Part shown: piece by piece, positions 44,601 through 57,580 of the stretch
How positions within the stretch are numbered: the stretch's first letter is position 1
How the letters are laid out: each line of letters begins with the position of its first letter
Source: Amylostereum areolatum
Lineage: Eukaryota; Basidiomycota; Agaricomycetes; Russulales; Stereaceae
Direction of reading: 5' to 3'
Length of the DNA: 64,000 nt
Assembly: GCA_012932865.1 (NCBI GenBank)
Contig: SAXG01000012.1
Location: 806,001 to 870,000 of the forward strand
Notes under the pieces: generated by a model
What the model saw: only the letters and a program-made list of their open reading frames with translations
Told to the model about the DNA's origin: nothing
Database searches by the model: none
Program-made: the position numbers and the translations under genes

Positions 44601-47600
44601 TACAAAAACTTCAGAGCCATTTGTACATATCTCCACTGAAGGATTGATGTGAGTGCGTATGGAATGGATGGGGTTATACTGGACTCACGTGTGTCGTCGT
44701 CCTCGATGCTACTTCCACAATAGACGCCACCTTCAGTGTTGTTAGGCATGTTCTTCATCATAAACAAGGTGATAATCGGTCCGCCTACAGTCATGTCATA
44801 CCGCAGATTCCTGGCTTTTACTCTCGCCTTCCCTTTCGAACGCGCCTCTTCCAAAAGGGCGGTATTATCTGAAGTTCCTGGGAGTTCAATCTCAAGCGCG
44901 CGCAAAGCCTCGAGAAGTTCCGGCGTGTCGTCCACATATGCGTTGGAGCGGTTGGCTTCCTCCGCGAGATTACCAACACAATCCTTCGCAACATTATTAA
45001 CCAACTGTTGGATGGAAGGCTGTAGAGGATGTTTAGAATAAAATCCCAACGATGTCACCAGCCATACTGCCACGAACCTTCTCTTGGTGTTGGCATTCTA
45101 ACACCGCCATCAAGTACTGACCATAGAGTTGAGGGTCTTTTGGATCTGATGTAGTTGTGAGGACCGAAACAACAAGTGTATATGTATATGAGAGAGTTGA
45201 CTATACCAGAAAGGGCGTATGTGGCTGTGATAGCGGCTCGTCAGGGGAAAGTGAAAGAAACGTATTGAGCACTGACCGATTCCCTTGTTCCAGAGAATAT
45301 ACAGAGCCCCCTTCATCCTGTCAGGGTCTACGCCTCGCGATAACGCGTTGAAAAGCTTTGGAAGTATCATCTTTGTTGATCGTACGTAGGACTGATATAG
45401 TATAAGCTGATAGTTTGTGTGGGACCAGTGAATGAACACCTACGCCAGACACATGGTGAATGAACTGTTGGGCGTATCTTGGAGCGTGTTAGCACGGCGT
45501 CAAAAGGTTACATCGACGTACATACCTTCTCACGCGCGTGTAAGGCGACAAGGATAACTCCAGCAGATCGTCGATAAGCTTATCGTCTAAAGCATCCCTC
45601 CGACGGTATAAAGAGTTGAGGTAGATGCGGCTGCTAAGATAGACTTGTGCTCGTTTCACCAGAACCAGGCGGGAAGTTTCCCGCTGTTTCGGCCATATGC
45701 GATGAAGACTGAAACCATAGCAGCGTAAGAACTGCAATCACACACGTAGGGATACTGCTTACTCCTTCGCTTGGTTGTAGGCTCTCTGCATCTTGGCGAA
45801 TTCGTCATTAGACATCGCATAGTCAAGGAGATAAACCTCTATGGATCTGGCCACTGAGAGGACAGCGTCAATATGGTCTTCGCCCTCGTGATTTTGACTG
45901 AGTGCCTGTGCTGCTCGATGGACAACGGAACCAAATCTTTCACGGTATTTGACGGCCTTTCGATATCGTGGGTCCTCAAAATTCGTGAGAGCAAATCCAG
46001 CCTCAACATTGGGTGTGGCGATGACCAGTTCCTCGACCTCCACTTCAAGGTTCAAACCCGGATGGATCGTCGTTTTGGGCCCTTCTTTGAAGAAGGTAGG
46101 AAGGCCACCCCATGCGGACCTGCAAAAATGCAGGTATCTATGAAATGCCTTAGTGGCTTCTTACTGCTCAAAAGTGATTTACGTACCGGCAAAAGTCATT
46201 GCGGGCAACGCTGTCCCAGGTGCCAGCAGTTTCTAGGAGCCGTTCTATCTTGTCCAGTGCGGGCGACACGAGGCTTTCCATAATTTCAAAGATGAAGGTA
46301 ATCTCATCCTCGGAAGGCACTAAGGCCAGTCAGCGCTAAAACAACTGAGAGGTCTGCATGTTTACCGTGCCATTCGATCTTGACTTCCTCGGGTTTGTAT
46401 AATTTTCCCCAGTAAAGATTATGATCCTTCTCAAATTCTACACCGTGAATGTCAGAAAGAAAGCAATAGAGCACGGACACGGCCTTTACCTGGACTATCC
46501 CAATCAGACGCGTTGACAAACCGACTATTGATGGGATAGATCCCAACGAGTGTGGCTAGTGTGCGCATGACAAAGCGACCAGTCGCACTGTACCCTCGTT
46601 CGCTGAGGGCTTTATCAGACAGCGTAGAGAGAATGTCGAGTATAGCCGTCTTGTGCTTGAGAATCTGTAAAGGCTAGAGACGATAGCTTGATGGTGAGCC
46701 AAACACCCACTCACTGCGTTGCCATCAAAGCCGACGCATCCACGAAGGATGGCAAGATCTACATATGAGGTTTAGCGAGCGATTGAGTACCTGTAGAGTG
46801 ATGCGTACTCCAGTGAAGAGTCGTGTCACTCGGAACTGCTGCATGGCTCGACGTCGTCCGGACGCTCGAAGCACCGTGCTTGAGTTCTTCTTTGATCTGT
46901 GAGATGCAGTAAGGAAGGAACTTGTCGATGACCTTCGTTGGATTGGCGTGGGAAAGGCAGGAAATCATCTGCCCAAATGCCTTCACCGCATTTGACTTGG
47001 CGTTAGTGGTTGCATAGTCGTAGACGAGGCGCAAAACCAAGTCAAAAAGCGAGTCTGACAAGTGAGGGCACACAACGTCTAGCGTGCCCTTGAGTGACTT
47101 CAGAACAGTTTCTTCTTGTTTGCCACCCGTCGTGTTCGATCTCCCCCCTTCTTCTGGCAGGTTCTCGTAGAGTGCTAGGATACGTCGGAAATACGAGGTC
47201 ACCCAATCTAAACGCGAGGACTAAGTGAATAAACAATGTGTAAGTGTAAGGGAGTGTCAAACGAACCTGCAAATGACACGGTGCTTTCTCTGACGAGAAG
47301 GCGTTCTTCTTCCTTGCTCAGAATTGGTACGCCTCCATCGGGGAGGTGAATTTCGATATCCAAGTCCATCTCATCGTCTGGCGGTGCATCACCCAAAAGG
47401 GGTGCACCCGACTGGGTGGAAGATAGATCGCCTATCTTGATATTCTGTACCACAGACATGATGAGCATGCTAGTGTATACCGTCTTCGTGGGATCATTCT
47501 GTAAGATTGGGTCAAAAAAGCGTATTGGAGTCATCAGAAGAATAACCAACAAGATCAATGCCAGGAATACAAAGCTCTAGAAGGGGAACGATATGTTTCT

Positions 47601-49683
47601 GACCCCCAATCCATATCTTCTCCGACGTGAGAGGCTGAGCTAAGCTGGACAACATGCCGAGAACGGCCGTCGTGCGATGGGTTTCATTTACCACTTCTAA
47701 ACCACTGTAGGCTCGCTCGAGCAGCTCCGGCATAATCAGGGAAGGGCCCAAAACTGCTAAAGAGCGCAGCGTTGCTTGCGCGAAGCCCATTGAGAGGGGT
47801 TCCTTGGAAAACATGGCCAGCAGTGCGGGTGTACGAAGAGTTGTCACGAATGCACGACGTATCTCTTTGGTGAGGCGGCGATCCTGTAAACATGAGATAT
47901 AAGCAATATATTCTACGCGCGGAAGCAGACGATGGTGACCGAGGGTGTTCTACAATTTGGTTGCTCTTCTTCTTTCCAGCGTTTGCAAAACTCGTTGGTG
48001 AGGCAATTCAGGAAGTTGGTGAGCTGCGTCCTGTTTCATCAAATGGCCCACCCACGAGTGGAGAAAGAACATACACTCAAAGACCAATACCCCGAATTCG
48101 ATGGGTGGAAAAACGACTCGGTACTTGTGATGAGACGATCCAAGGAGTCCATAGCCTTGGACCCCGCAAGGTACCCTGTTTGAGAGGAGGTTTGTGTTTC
48201 GACTCGAGAGGATACTCGGTCGACACGGTCTGGACCATCGACGGCCATGGAGTATACCATTATCTGCGCCAGCGCGCCTGATGCCTGCGGTCAATGCATT
48301 GCATGCTACAAATAATACGAGCCTCACCTAGACGATTTACTGTCTTCTTCACCCTCGCAGACGCCCGGTCCCCCTTCATATCCGCATAGCCTCCAGTAGT
48401 ACTGGCTCCCTGCTTGCTTGTCAGCAGAGTCATAAGCAAGAGAGGCCAGAAGTATCGAACCTTTGAGGCGCCAACGGGTACATCTTCGTCGTAAAAAGAA
48501 GGTCAGGATCACTCTGGAAAAGAAGACTCAAACGCACTCATTGAGGCAAGAATCTTGCCGGCCTGCTGCAAGTCAGTGTCTGTAGAACACGCATCCTACC
48601 ATCACATACCAAGAATGTCCACTCTTTCTCGCTCCAAATCCCAACATCCTTCCACTGTGCTCCACCCTCTGGACCTGCGATACCTACGCTTCCGGCCACG
48701 TGTTCCTCAGACAGGAAACCAACGAACTCGAGAAGCCGATCATCCAAAGCTGCAGAATTGGTTGCTTCCCATAGCTTGAAAAGAGTCGGCATGTATAGAT
48801 AAATGTGCGTTGGTGGTAAGAAAGACAGCATGACAGGGACCACCGTCGTCAAAAGCTGAACAGGGCCTTGTCAGCTTTGTCTGTATGAAACTGCAGTGCT
48901 TACCTCTGAGGTTGTGATAGGAATGAACTCTGCAAGCATATTGGGTATCTCCGATGCTGGGAAATAACGTTTGCATTGCTCTGAGAGATGAAGATAGTAC
49001 ACAGCCATGTTTCGTCTAGCTAGATATCAATGACACCACCCGACTCGGTCGCGCGTTGAGGAACGTACTTCTGATCGATAATTCTGGTTTTGACCCACAG
49101 CTCCTTTTGAAGCGCACGCCATAGGGGTTTCCACGGCAGTTGAAGGTCAGCGGCCTCCAACTTACGGCGAGATCCACCTTTGGACGCCAACAATCGAAAG
49201 ACCATGTCTATCCAGTTACGAAGAACCCGAGGTTCAACTCCAGGTAAAAGACTGAGTTCGTAGTACAGGCGAACGAGTTTGGCTCGAACGGGTTTGGACA
49301 TAGGATACCGCATGAGTAACCAGCTGATGGCCTGTTTAGCGGGGTTGTGGCAATGAACGACACGGCTACACTTACCATTGTAGCGCGCCATCCCAAGTTG
49401 TCAGGACCATCCAGTTCTTGGTCTCTACGCATACTGCAATCTTGGAGACAATCTTTGCGAGTGCTTCTTCTCCCGCCTCGGCCTCAAACGGGAGCATATC
49501 GAGGTAGGTCTTGAGATGGGCACGCTGTTTTTCCATGTCCTTCTCCTGATCGGAGAGAAGGGCGGGCTCGAGAGTTGGGGAGTCTAAGTCATCGGACATG
49601 GAGTCGTCGTCTGGGATAGAATGGCCCAAGGACTGGAGATAGGCGTACATGCCCGAGTTGCTGCCGCTGAGAACGATTTCCAT
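41683..49683 (-). CDS. BLM10: Proteasome activator Blm10/PA200 (PSME4)
   Basis: A HEAT-repeat dome of about 200 kDa that caps the 20S proteasome and widens its gate, in nucleus and cytoplasm. Start ATG 49683-49681. The N-terminus (MEIVLSGSNSGMYAYLQSLG) is followed by an acidic patch and helices such as YLDMLPFEAEAGEEALAKIV. Next is the family segment WLLMRYPMSKPVRAKLVRLY, then LQLPWKPLWRALQKELWVKT. More than 20 short introns break the rest; recognisable exons include VRTTSSHAAVPSDTTLHWST at about 46800 and SLRVLQDRFMK-type helices near 42240. The end is decisive: DTWHKDQMAFDEDQLQNLST, then a 54-bp intron (41691-41744), then an 8-nt last exon giving Y-Y-A-stop. That is the C-terminal HbYX-type tail that docks Blm10 into the alpha-ring pockets. 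Exact internal boundaries were not all traced. Confidence 0.95.
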
Positions 49684-50002
49684 GATGGATGAGTTACAAG
49701 GAGGTGGAAAGCATTCAGAAACTTTGAAGGTGATATAAGGATCCTAAGCGATGACGAAACTGGAGGTGACGCGTTGCCCTAGATAAGTGTATACGTACTA
49801 TGATTTGACGATGAGGAGAGTACGTAGGTCTGGACGAGACGCGTATGCACGATCATTCCCGACCAACGACGCGTGTGTGGATTGTCGGATCTTCGGTCCG
49901 GGTATCCGCAGCCCAGGCTTGTCCAATTGTCCAGTGGCATCCACGGCGTCGGGGACTCGGGGCAGACAGGGCCGGCATTAACTTTTGCTCATTCCGTCCA
50001 CC
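49684..50002. promoter_or_regulatory. Shared divergent promoter of BLM10 and AIM18
   Basis: 319 bp separate the two start codons, which face away from each other. Both promoters must lie here or overlap the 5' leaders. I see no clear TATA box and recognise no proteasome-type (PACE) element. Confidence 0.5.
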
Positions 50003-51031
50003 ATGTTTCACCGCCTCTCAGCCCGATACGCTTCGCGCGTAGTCTCCTGTGGTCTGCGTCCAACACAACGTCTGTTCTCGAATTCAATAGCCGCCCACCC
50101 GCCTCTCCGAAACAAACCGCTACTCTGGGGTTCTCTGCTTGTCTTTCCGGTAGCTCTCGCGTTCAGCTCCTCCATTTTTCTCGATGCAGAGGCCTCACTG
50201 GAGTCAAAAGATATCGTTGGTATGCGCACGCTTCTACTCAAAGCCTTAGTACCTCATTGGACCATCCAGTTGACCCGGATACCTCCATCGAATTTCCCAA
50301 GCACTTGCGCATCCAGTCCAAAGTACCCTTTCCCGCGTTCACTTTGCTAGGCGTCGGTGTACGCACCGTATCCTTTCTTGGTATCAAGGTCTACTCCGTT
50401 GGGTTTTATGCCGACCTCTCTAATCCAAATTTAAAGGTACGTGACCGTCTCATGTTGTGACTTGTCCTCGAACTCTCGCTTTTAGATATCGGCTTCAGCC
50501 AGCCCTGAAGAAAAGATTGAATACATAATTCAGAATACCTCTTGTGTACTGAGGATTGGTTAGGCGCTCCCTCCTCAACCTCTCACCCTCCTCACGTTTT
50601 CCTTAGTGCCGACTAGAAACACCTCATACACCCATCTCAGAGATGCATTCGTACGCACGCTACAGGCTCGGCAACAACGCGCTCATTCCGAAGGAACATT
50701 ATCTGCCGACGAGCAATTAAGTGTACAAGCACCCATCGGCAAGCTGAAGACTATATTTCCAAATGCCCCTTTCGCGAAGCACACACCCCTCGACATACTC
50801 CTGACAGCGCCAGACTCCTCTCAGCCTCGTACTCTAATCATTCGAGACTTGGGTGCCGTCTCTCACGACTGGGTGGCCACTCAGGTGATGCTATCGTATT
50901 TCGACGGGCAGGGCAACAGCGCCGCGGTACGTGGTTCAACTGTGCTGCTCACAGCTGTATCGATTACTCAATATTCTCTGTAGATGAAGAAGTCCGTACT
51001 GGATAGTCTAAAGGGCTTCGGGAGCTCATAA
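50003..51031 (+). CDS. AIM18: Mitochondrial chalcone-isomerase-fold protein, AIM18 type
   Basis: Start ATG 50003 opens a matrix-type presequence (MFHRLSARYASRVVSCGLRP) followed by a hydrophobic helix LLWGSLLVFPVALAFSSSIF, so the protein is probably anchored in the inner membrane. After an intron, whose borders I could not fix, comes the chalcone-isomerase-like domain: FPAFTLLGVGVRTVSFLGIK, VYSVGFYADLSNPNLK, then NTSYTHLRDAFVRTLQARQQ, DILLTAPDSSQPRTLIIRDL and GAVSHDWVATQVMLSYFDGQ, with the last short exon MKKSVLDSLKGFGSS to the stop at 51031. Yeast Aim18 has this fold and maps to mitochondria; its biochemical role is unsettled. It shares a promoter region with BLM10. Confidence 0.87.
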
Positions 51032-51218
51032 TGCCCACCTATGCCTCGGTCTTATAACTTGTACTTACATTCGAAGTTCGCCTTCATTATTACAATGCCT
51101 TATTATGTAAACAACACAAGTAAGTAAACCGCGAAATCACTTCTATCCGATTCACACTCGCCGTCCACTGCCTAACAGCGAGCATTCGCCTCGGACTTGA
51201 CTTGGTCAAGTATCTGAG

Positions 51219-52539
51219 ATGCTCTCCCTTCGACACATTACAGTCACGTCTCGGCGCGTGCGTGTCGGGTTGTACCCTTCACGCATGTATGCGACACACC
51301 GTGATCCTGGCGCGTTCAGCCAGCCCCGTACCGCGTCATCCCTTCTCTCTCAAACCCTGGACCAAAAACAACGCTCTACTCGGAAAAATGATGGTGCAGG
51401 CCCCTTTCAGTTAGGTCTCGCGCAACCATCGTTTGGTCAGGGAAGAGTAAAGCAGTGGTCAGAACTTAGCACGGGAGGCAAAGGTACGCGCTCGCTTTCA
51501 CATTCGTCTATACGTCCCTCACCCCACCGCCTTATTGTCGATTATAGCCGTACGTGCAACTGCGCAGACCTCCAATTTTGTCGTCATTCTTTTTGGAGCA
51601 GGCTTGACCGCCGTGCTGGTCTATGCATTGACGTCAGAGCTGTTCTCGCGGAACTCCCCTACCGTACTCTACAATGAGGCATGCGAACGAATAAAGGCAT
51701 CTCCACGCGTGCGTTTTTAGATTCTATCCTTGTCGATATACTTACATACATTCATCAGGTCGCGAGATACTTCTCTGGACCGCTTACGTTTCATAACAAT
51801 CCCCCATCCGTCCTTCGACCTCGGCATCGTAACAGAACAGTTGCGTCACAGATCGTACTGGACTCGTCTGGACAAGAGCACATGCTCCTCAACTTCTACG
51901 TTCAGGCCGGCGCATCTTCCACTGATTCTGGCTCTTACCTTCAGTGGGCAGCATCCTGGGCCAAAAGCTCTCTTGCAGAAATCCCCGAGCTATCGTCAGA
52001 AGACGTGGTCGCGTGGTCAGAAGAACGCCTACAACGCGGCAAGGATGTGGCCAAGGAATTGTTCAGATATTTGACTGGCGATCCTATTTCACGCAAGCCT
52101 GTGGCTGTCGGCTCATCACCGGTTCATGAACCCGTACCGAAGTCGCCGTCCGAAGAAAGGCAACAAGGCATTTGGAGCAACATAACCGGGGTGTTTGGCT
52201 CGCTTCGGAATGTAGGCCGTGGGCAGGGATCGGACGGTCATGTCGACTCCACATCTGGGAATATGTGGCAAGAAGGAGAGGTACATGTCGACCTAGTCAA
52301 GGTATTTCGTTTTTGTCTGTCTGCGGGCTCAGATTCTGACGCGTCCTCAGGACGCTTCTGGGTACTTCGTATACCGGTACATCCTCATCGACATTCCAAG
52401 TGGGGGTTTTTCCGTCTCTCCCTCAACTGTGCCTGATACCTCGGTAGATTCTCGAAGCCGAAACCCACAACGAGTGTTTGTCGAACGTGGAGAGGGGGTC
52501 CACGAAAACGAACCCATATTGCGTTGGGACACTCAATGA
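51219..52539 (+). CDS. TIM21: Tim21, subunit of the TIM23 presequence translocase
   Basis: Links the TOM exit to the TIM23 channel and to respiratory supercomplexes at the mitochondrial inner membrane. Start ATG 51219 (MLSLRHITVTSRRVRVGLYP) begins a basic presequence. After the first intron is one membrane helix, NFVVILFGAGLTAVLVYALT, followed by the family block SELFSRNSPTVLYNEACERI. The intermembrane-space domain continues with VARYFSGPLTFHNNPPSVLR, then RHRNRTVASQIVLDSSGQEH and MLLNFYVQAG. There is an insertion of about 100 polar residues (GSYLQWAASWAKSS to NMWQEGEVHVDLVK), longer than in yeast, before the last exon YFVYRYILIDIPSG and a tail ending LRWDTQ. Stop at 52537-52539. It converges on VMA7 with a 136-bp gap. 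Confidence 0.93.
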
Positions 52540-52675
52540 TTACTTTTCAGGCCTTATCAGTGGTAGTCGATGGTTTCCTTGCTTGCTGGAGGGCACGATA
52601 TACGTATATTAATTATCTGCTGTACAAAAGCTCAATCCAGATCACAGTCAACTTCACACGAAACTAGCAGCGCGA

Positions 52676-53251
52676 TTACTCCCCAAAGAGCTTCTGCACT
52701 CGCTTGAGCACGGAATCCTTGGAAGGGTCTGAACAAGGCATAATTAAGGATGGGATGTGAAGTGAACTAATCGCAAGCACTCGCCGTAAGGGTGATCCTT
52801 CGAAGGTATTTCTAGCAAAGCGGGGAAGGCTTGTTGGTATTTCTCCACAGTGGGACGAATTTTCTCTGCGACCTAGAGAAACGTTCCAATGACAACTTCG
52901 AAGCACCATCGAAGAAGCAAACATACGTGCTGGTTGATGAGCAGAATAGCAATATCCTTGCGTTCGGTGAACTCCTCGAATGCAGCTTCGATCATCGAGA
53001 CCTGTGTCTCTGTCATGAAAATAAGCATAAAGAGGAACTTAACTTCAGCTTTGAAGATACCCACTCCCATCAACAATAAGGAAGTTCTTCTTCTGGTTCT
53101 CGTTTATGTGACCTATACCGGCCAGCAGCATACCGGTCACTGTGTCCTACGGAACATGATCGACGATGAGAAAAGCACCCACTTAAACCCAACGCACCTC
53201 ATCTCCGATGACGGCCAGGAGATTCCGATCCTTGAAGGAAGTTGATGCCAT
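52676..53251 (-). CDS. VMA7: V-type proton ATPase subunit F (Vma7)
   Basis: A central-stalk subunit of the V1 sector of the vacuolar proton pump. Five exons (53251-53198, 53146-53065, 53009-52927, 52872-52785, 52728-52676) sum to 119 aa, the usual length of the family. Sequence landmarks: [80 protein letters not shown] and the C-terminal [17 protein letters not shown]. The last intron (52729-52784) starts with GCGAGT, a GC-AG intron, and the one before exon 3 uses the GTGGGT donor. The divergent neighbour on the plus strand starts only 154 bp away. Confidence 0.95.
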
Positions 53252-53405
53252 GGCTCACGAAGGATGGTCCAACTCAAACACAGAATGCGGTAAGCCCGCT
53301 TTGTTTGCGTCTTGTTGTGCAGAAGCCTCGTTCGTGACGTAATCACATCCTGAACTTCGAGCAGCTTGAGTACTGAGTACCGAGTGCTTGACCTTGCTCA
53401 CCACT
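53252..53405. promoter_or_regulatory. Shared 154-bp divergent promoter of VMA7 and ECD
   Basis: Start codons at 53251 (minus) and 53406 (plus) leave only 154 bp, so the two housekeeping genes must share regulatory sequence. No TATA box recognised. Confidence 0.5.
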
Positions 53406-56400
53406 ATGGAAAGTATATTCAATCGGCCGCCATCCATATCGGAGGACACCCTTCAATATCACATATTTCCATCTCCTGCATCGGACAAAACCACTGTGAT
53501 AACTCTTGCTGTAGCCATCCAATCTTTTCTTGACTCCGCCCTCATTGGTTTCATCTGGCATCGTGATGCCTTTGAGCTCAAACTCTCCGAAGATCAAGAT
53601 TCTGGATTGTGGTCTCTTACTGGTCGCATGCGGGTAGGCGACTCTATCGACGATGAGTGGTGTGTAGTTTGGCTTCTACGAGAGATAAGCCAAAAATGGG
53701 ATGTCGTTATAAGGTGTGTGCCCTCAAAAATATGTCCCCGTCCGGAGAGCTCATTTTGCACAGTGTATATGACGCCGACGGAGATTTCCTCTTAATTGAA
53801 GCTGCAGACTCGCTCCCCTCTTGGGTGACCCCGTCAAATGCGGAGAATAGGGTGCGCGCCGTTCTTCATCATAAATTCAGTGGCCCTCACATAGCGTCCT
53901 TTCCAGGTCTGGATCTATAACTCCCACCTACACCTTATTCCACTCTCACATGTCTCTCCACCATCTAGTAAAAGACGGCGACGTCGGTTACCGGGCGCAA
54001 ATGAGAGTGACGATGAAGGCGATGCGGCCCACGTAGATGAAGATGATTTCTTAAGCTTGCCACAAGCTCTGCAGCTTGTGCGCGATCATTCAATCGACAC
54101 TAGTGCACCCCCTACAGTAGAGCGTGCTGTCTGGAAAAGGATCACCGGGTATGTGCGCCCGCTTTTGTGTAGCATGCTAGTCCTCACTGCCAACACAGGT
54201 ATCCAGGAGCGTTGAAGCAGCACGTACACAAGACCAAAGCTTTTATCCCTGCAGACATTATGAAAGCTCTGTTAGTGAACCCCAATCTCGTCCAGAAAGC
54301 CGTGGAAACTTTCTACACGCGTGATGCCGTTCAACTTAGAGTGTGTCATCTTCACCCGCATCGCGGTCATCGGGCACTTACATCTCTGAAGGCAGCTCAC
54401 AAAATGTCTCGTTTCCCACCGTCTTCTTCATGTTTAGGAACAATTTGGATGACGCGAACCGCCTATGCGCAAGTGGTTGGTCAAAAGTTTTATCCCCCCA
54501 AGATTTTCGGTCAGTCACAAGAAAAGGAAGGCAGTCAGACATGGAGATGGAAAGACATTGGCATGAAAATTGTGAGCACGTTTTGCGAATAATTTCAGCT
54601 GCAGTCTGACGTGTTTGAGGCCTGTGGGTTCGAAATGCTCTATCAAGAGAGTAAGGGTCGCCTCGACGGCTCGAACACAACAGCAGCCACTTTACGCGCT
54701 TCCGTCAGTATCCGGCTCTGCGCATGTTCTCCTTGTTCTCATGAGAGTCCCACACCACAGGCAGAGGCCCGAAAGGACGCTCTACGACGAGACATGGACT
54801 ACGTCAAGTACGCTCAAAGTCTGGTTTCAGCTGGTTACTTCCGGGGCGAGGTCGAAGGATCTCAACTTTGGAAGGAGCTAGAAGACCAAGCTGTTGATGT
54901 ATACCTTCACACAAAGCAAGAAGAGTATACGATTTATCGTTCGTCCACGATTCGTGTCGTTGACATCTTTACCTTATAGTGACTCCTCCCGGCCAACGTT
55001 TGCATCCATGGTCAACGAAGCCATCTCAAAAGCAGACAATCTGTCGCTTCAACATAATGATGAACCCGAGGACTCCGACGATTGGCTCAACGTCGATGCA
55101 CAGGATTTCGACACTCTACTTCAAGCGAGGCTTGGCTTGAAAAATCCTGGATCAGATCTGGCAAGCAACGACGCTATGGACGTGGACAAACTTGATGCCC
55201 GTGTAGCGAAGGACCAATCTGCACGTCTACAAGACCTTGCGAAGAAAGTCGAGAATTTCCTGGATGGCAAGGGCAACATAGAAGGAGCAGTGTTTGACGA
55301 GTGCGTCGCGTAGTACTCGTTCTCCATTCCTTAATTGCTGAAAATCTTGGGGATCTAGCGAACAGTCCTCCGACGATGAGATGAGCGAGTTGAGCGATGA
55401 ACCCTTTTCGGAATCTAGTACAGATTCCGATGATGAGGGTGAGCCGACCACCGGCAACTCTACGGCTCGCCAAGAAGCCATGGAAAAGCTCGTGCCAGGG
55501 ATCGATCCTTCAGAGTACGGCAAGATGCCGCCCTCGTTTCACAGCAATTCTCAGCGTGTCACCGCTACTACCGTGGACAATGATGTTGTAGGAGACATTC
55601 CTGGAAACCCCACCACTAGCGGATCAACGCTTCCTCAAAAGCCCATAAGGGCACCTATCCTGATGCGGGACACGTATGAAGGGGTGGATTCAGATGACGA
55701 AACAGACGAAGAAGACGAACCTGGAGATGAAGAAGACGAGGAAGATCGTCCTCAGGTCATTGGCGACGTAGAGGTCGATATGGGCGAAGAGGAAGAAGAG
55801 TTCTTGGAGTTTTCCCGACAGGCCTTAGGTATCTCTGATGACCAGTGGGCAGATATCTTGCAGGAGCGCAAGAACCGCGGAGGTACGCTTGTCATTTCGG
55901 TCTGGGTTGCTTGTCTCATGCCCCTGCAGCATTTGTTCCCTCGCATGTGACCAACAAAGTCCCTCACAAATCCAAACCAAATGGCTCACCACCCCCTGCC
56001 CCGTCGCCTGACGCCGAACCAAAGCTCCGTACACCTGCGCCTGGTCCTCGTCCTAATGCCAACCCCAACCTCGATTCTTTTGAAGCCGTAATGCAAGCCA
56101 TGGAAGCAGAACTTGTTCGATCACGCGAAGAGAAGACAGCTTTCAAGCCTCCCTCGACGAGTACGCAGAAGAACAAAGAAAAGGGAAAAGGCAAGGCGAC
56201 AGAGCCTGTTCAAAACGAAGACACAGATGTCGACATCGAAGCGGCGATGGAAGCCGAGCTCAAGGATGTGCTGGGGCAGGAGGCGGATGATGATGGGATC
56301 GAGTTGGATGCGGAAGGGGGTATGGACTACAACTTGATCAAGAACTTTTTGGAGAGCTTTAAGAGTCAGGGAGGGTTGTCGGGACCGGTAAGCAACCTCG

Positions 56401-56450
56401 CAGGGAGGTTGCAACCAGGTTGGAGCATGCCGCGGGACGACGGCGCGTGA
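53406..56450 (+). CDS. ECD: Ecdysoneless homologue (ECD/SGT1 family)
   Basis: ECD proteins bind the pre-mRNA splicing factor Prp8 and R2TP, and the human protein restores glycolytic gene expression in yeast gcr2 mutants. Start ATG 53406 (MESIFNRPPSISEDTLQYHI). Conserved segments in order: FIWHRDAFELKLSEDQ, VYDADGDFLLIEAADSLPSW, NSHLHLIPLSHV, DIMKALLVNPNLVQKAVETF, AYAQVVGQKFYPPKIFG, CGFEMLYQESKGRLDG and DYVKYAQSLVSAGYFRGEVE. The C-terminal third is strongly acidic (runs such as DSDDETDEEDEPGDEEDEED), as in other family members, with PFSESSTDSDDEGEP and a final FESLMRS-like segment replaced here by NLAGRLQPGWSMPRDDGA. At least seven introns. Stop at 56448-56450. A nuclear-cytoplasmic role in spliceosome assembly is inferred from the family. 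Confidence 0.92.
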
Positions 56451-56702
56451 AAATTCGCGATCTATTCGTTCACTTTCTGTCCTGTTGTAAATGTTACGCG
56501 CACATATACCGTACATTGGCTGACAAATACCGATACTGACGGCAAGACCGGTACGGATGAGCCGCACGGGCTTGAAACTTGAAGTTGTTTCAATCGTTTG
56601 CTTTCCGTTCTTGCCTCGACGACGCGCCGTCATTTGGTCCAGCCGGGTTCATTTTTGCACTCGAGATAACCACCCGTCACAGACACGAGTGCCTACAAAG
56701 CG

Positions 56703-57569
56703 ATGATTCATTCCGTCATCATCTGTGCGGTAGGCATCCAGAACGCGTTTTGCCCATCCACTTAACCTTGCTCTCAGTCAACACTAGCGGCGTTCCTCGC
56801 CTGACCAAGTTCTACTCGCCCATCTACAAATCTTCTCAAATTCTCGTACAAAGGATATACTCCCTTATAAGCACGCGATCTGCAGGTCTATGCAACTTTC
56901 TGGACGCACCCGAGCTTGAAGAATTCCTGGCTAGGAGTGACGACACCGAGCGATTGCGGGTGGTATATCGGAGCTATGCGACCCTACATTTCGTCTTTGT
57001 TGTGGACTCGTCCGAAAGCGAGCTGGGAATCCTTGACTTGATTCAGGTGCGTTCGTGCCGGCTGACCGTCGTCGGACCGCATTCATACCCCTGTAGGTCT
57101 TTGTGGAGTCACTCGACCGTGCGTTTGAGAACGTCTGCGAACTTGACTTGGTGTTCCATTTCGACGAAGTACGCACGTTCTACCCCATGATAATGACGTC
57201 GCACTCATCGGAGGTGACTGTAATTCACAGGTACATCATATCCTCGCTGAGATCATACAGGGAGGCTTGGTACTTGAGACCAACCTCGAGGAGATAGACA
57301 ACTGTGGTGCGTCGCTCTCATTCTCGCACTCTACCCTAATAGCCACGCATCCTCGACTCGGCCGAACGTTTCCGTTCCGTTGTCTGCCCTTATCATCGAC
57401 CTGACGACTTGTATCTGCAGTGCAACAAGCGGCTCAGGCCCGGAAGCAGTCGTTTGCGTCGGCCAATCCTCTCGCGCTAGGCGTGGGTGGCGTCGGACCT
57501 CGGAGTGCGAGTCTGCAAACACCCCTCGGGTGGTTGACTGGCAAGCTGACCGGCGTGGGCGCAAGGTAG
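56703..57569 (+). CDS. APS3: AP-3 adaptor complex subunit sigma
   Basis: Small subunit of the AP-3 coat that carries cargo from Golgi or endosome to the vacuole. Start ATG 56703. The first exon is only 22 nt (MIHSVII plus one base), then an intron starting GTGCGG, and the second exon opens NTSGVPRLTKFYSPI, which is the standard start of sigma-3 (FN..G.PRL.KFY). Then RSAGLCNFLDAPELEEF, LRVVYRSYATLHFVFVVDSS and ESELGILDLIQVFVESLDRA, then FENVCELDLVFHFDE, ILAEIIQGGLVLETNLEEI and a short polar extension ending WLTGKLTGVGAR. Stop 57567-57569. The tail after about residue 150 is longer than in yeast. Its 3' end lies 11 bp from that of the convergent MED6. Confidence 0.94.
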
Positions 57570-57580
57570 AATCATTGCGA

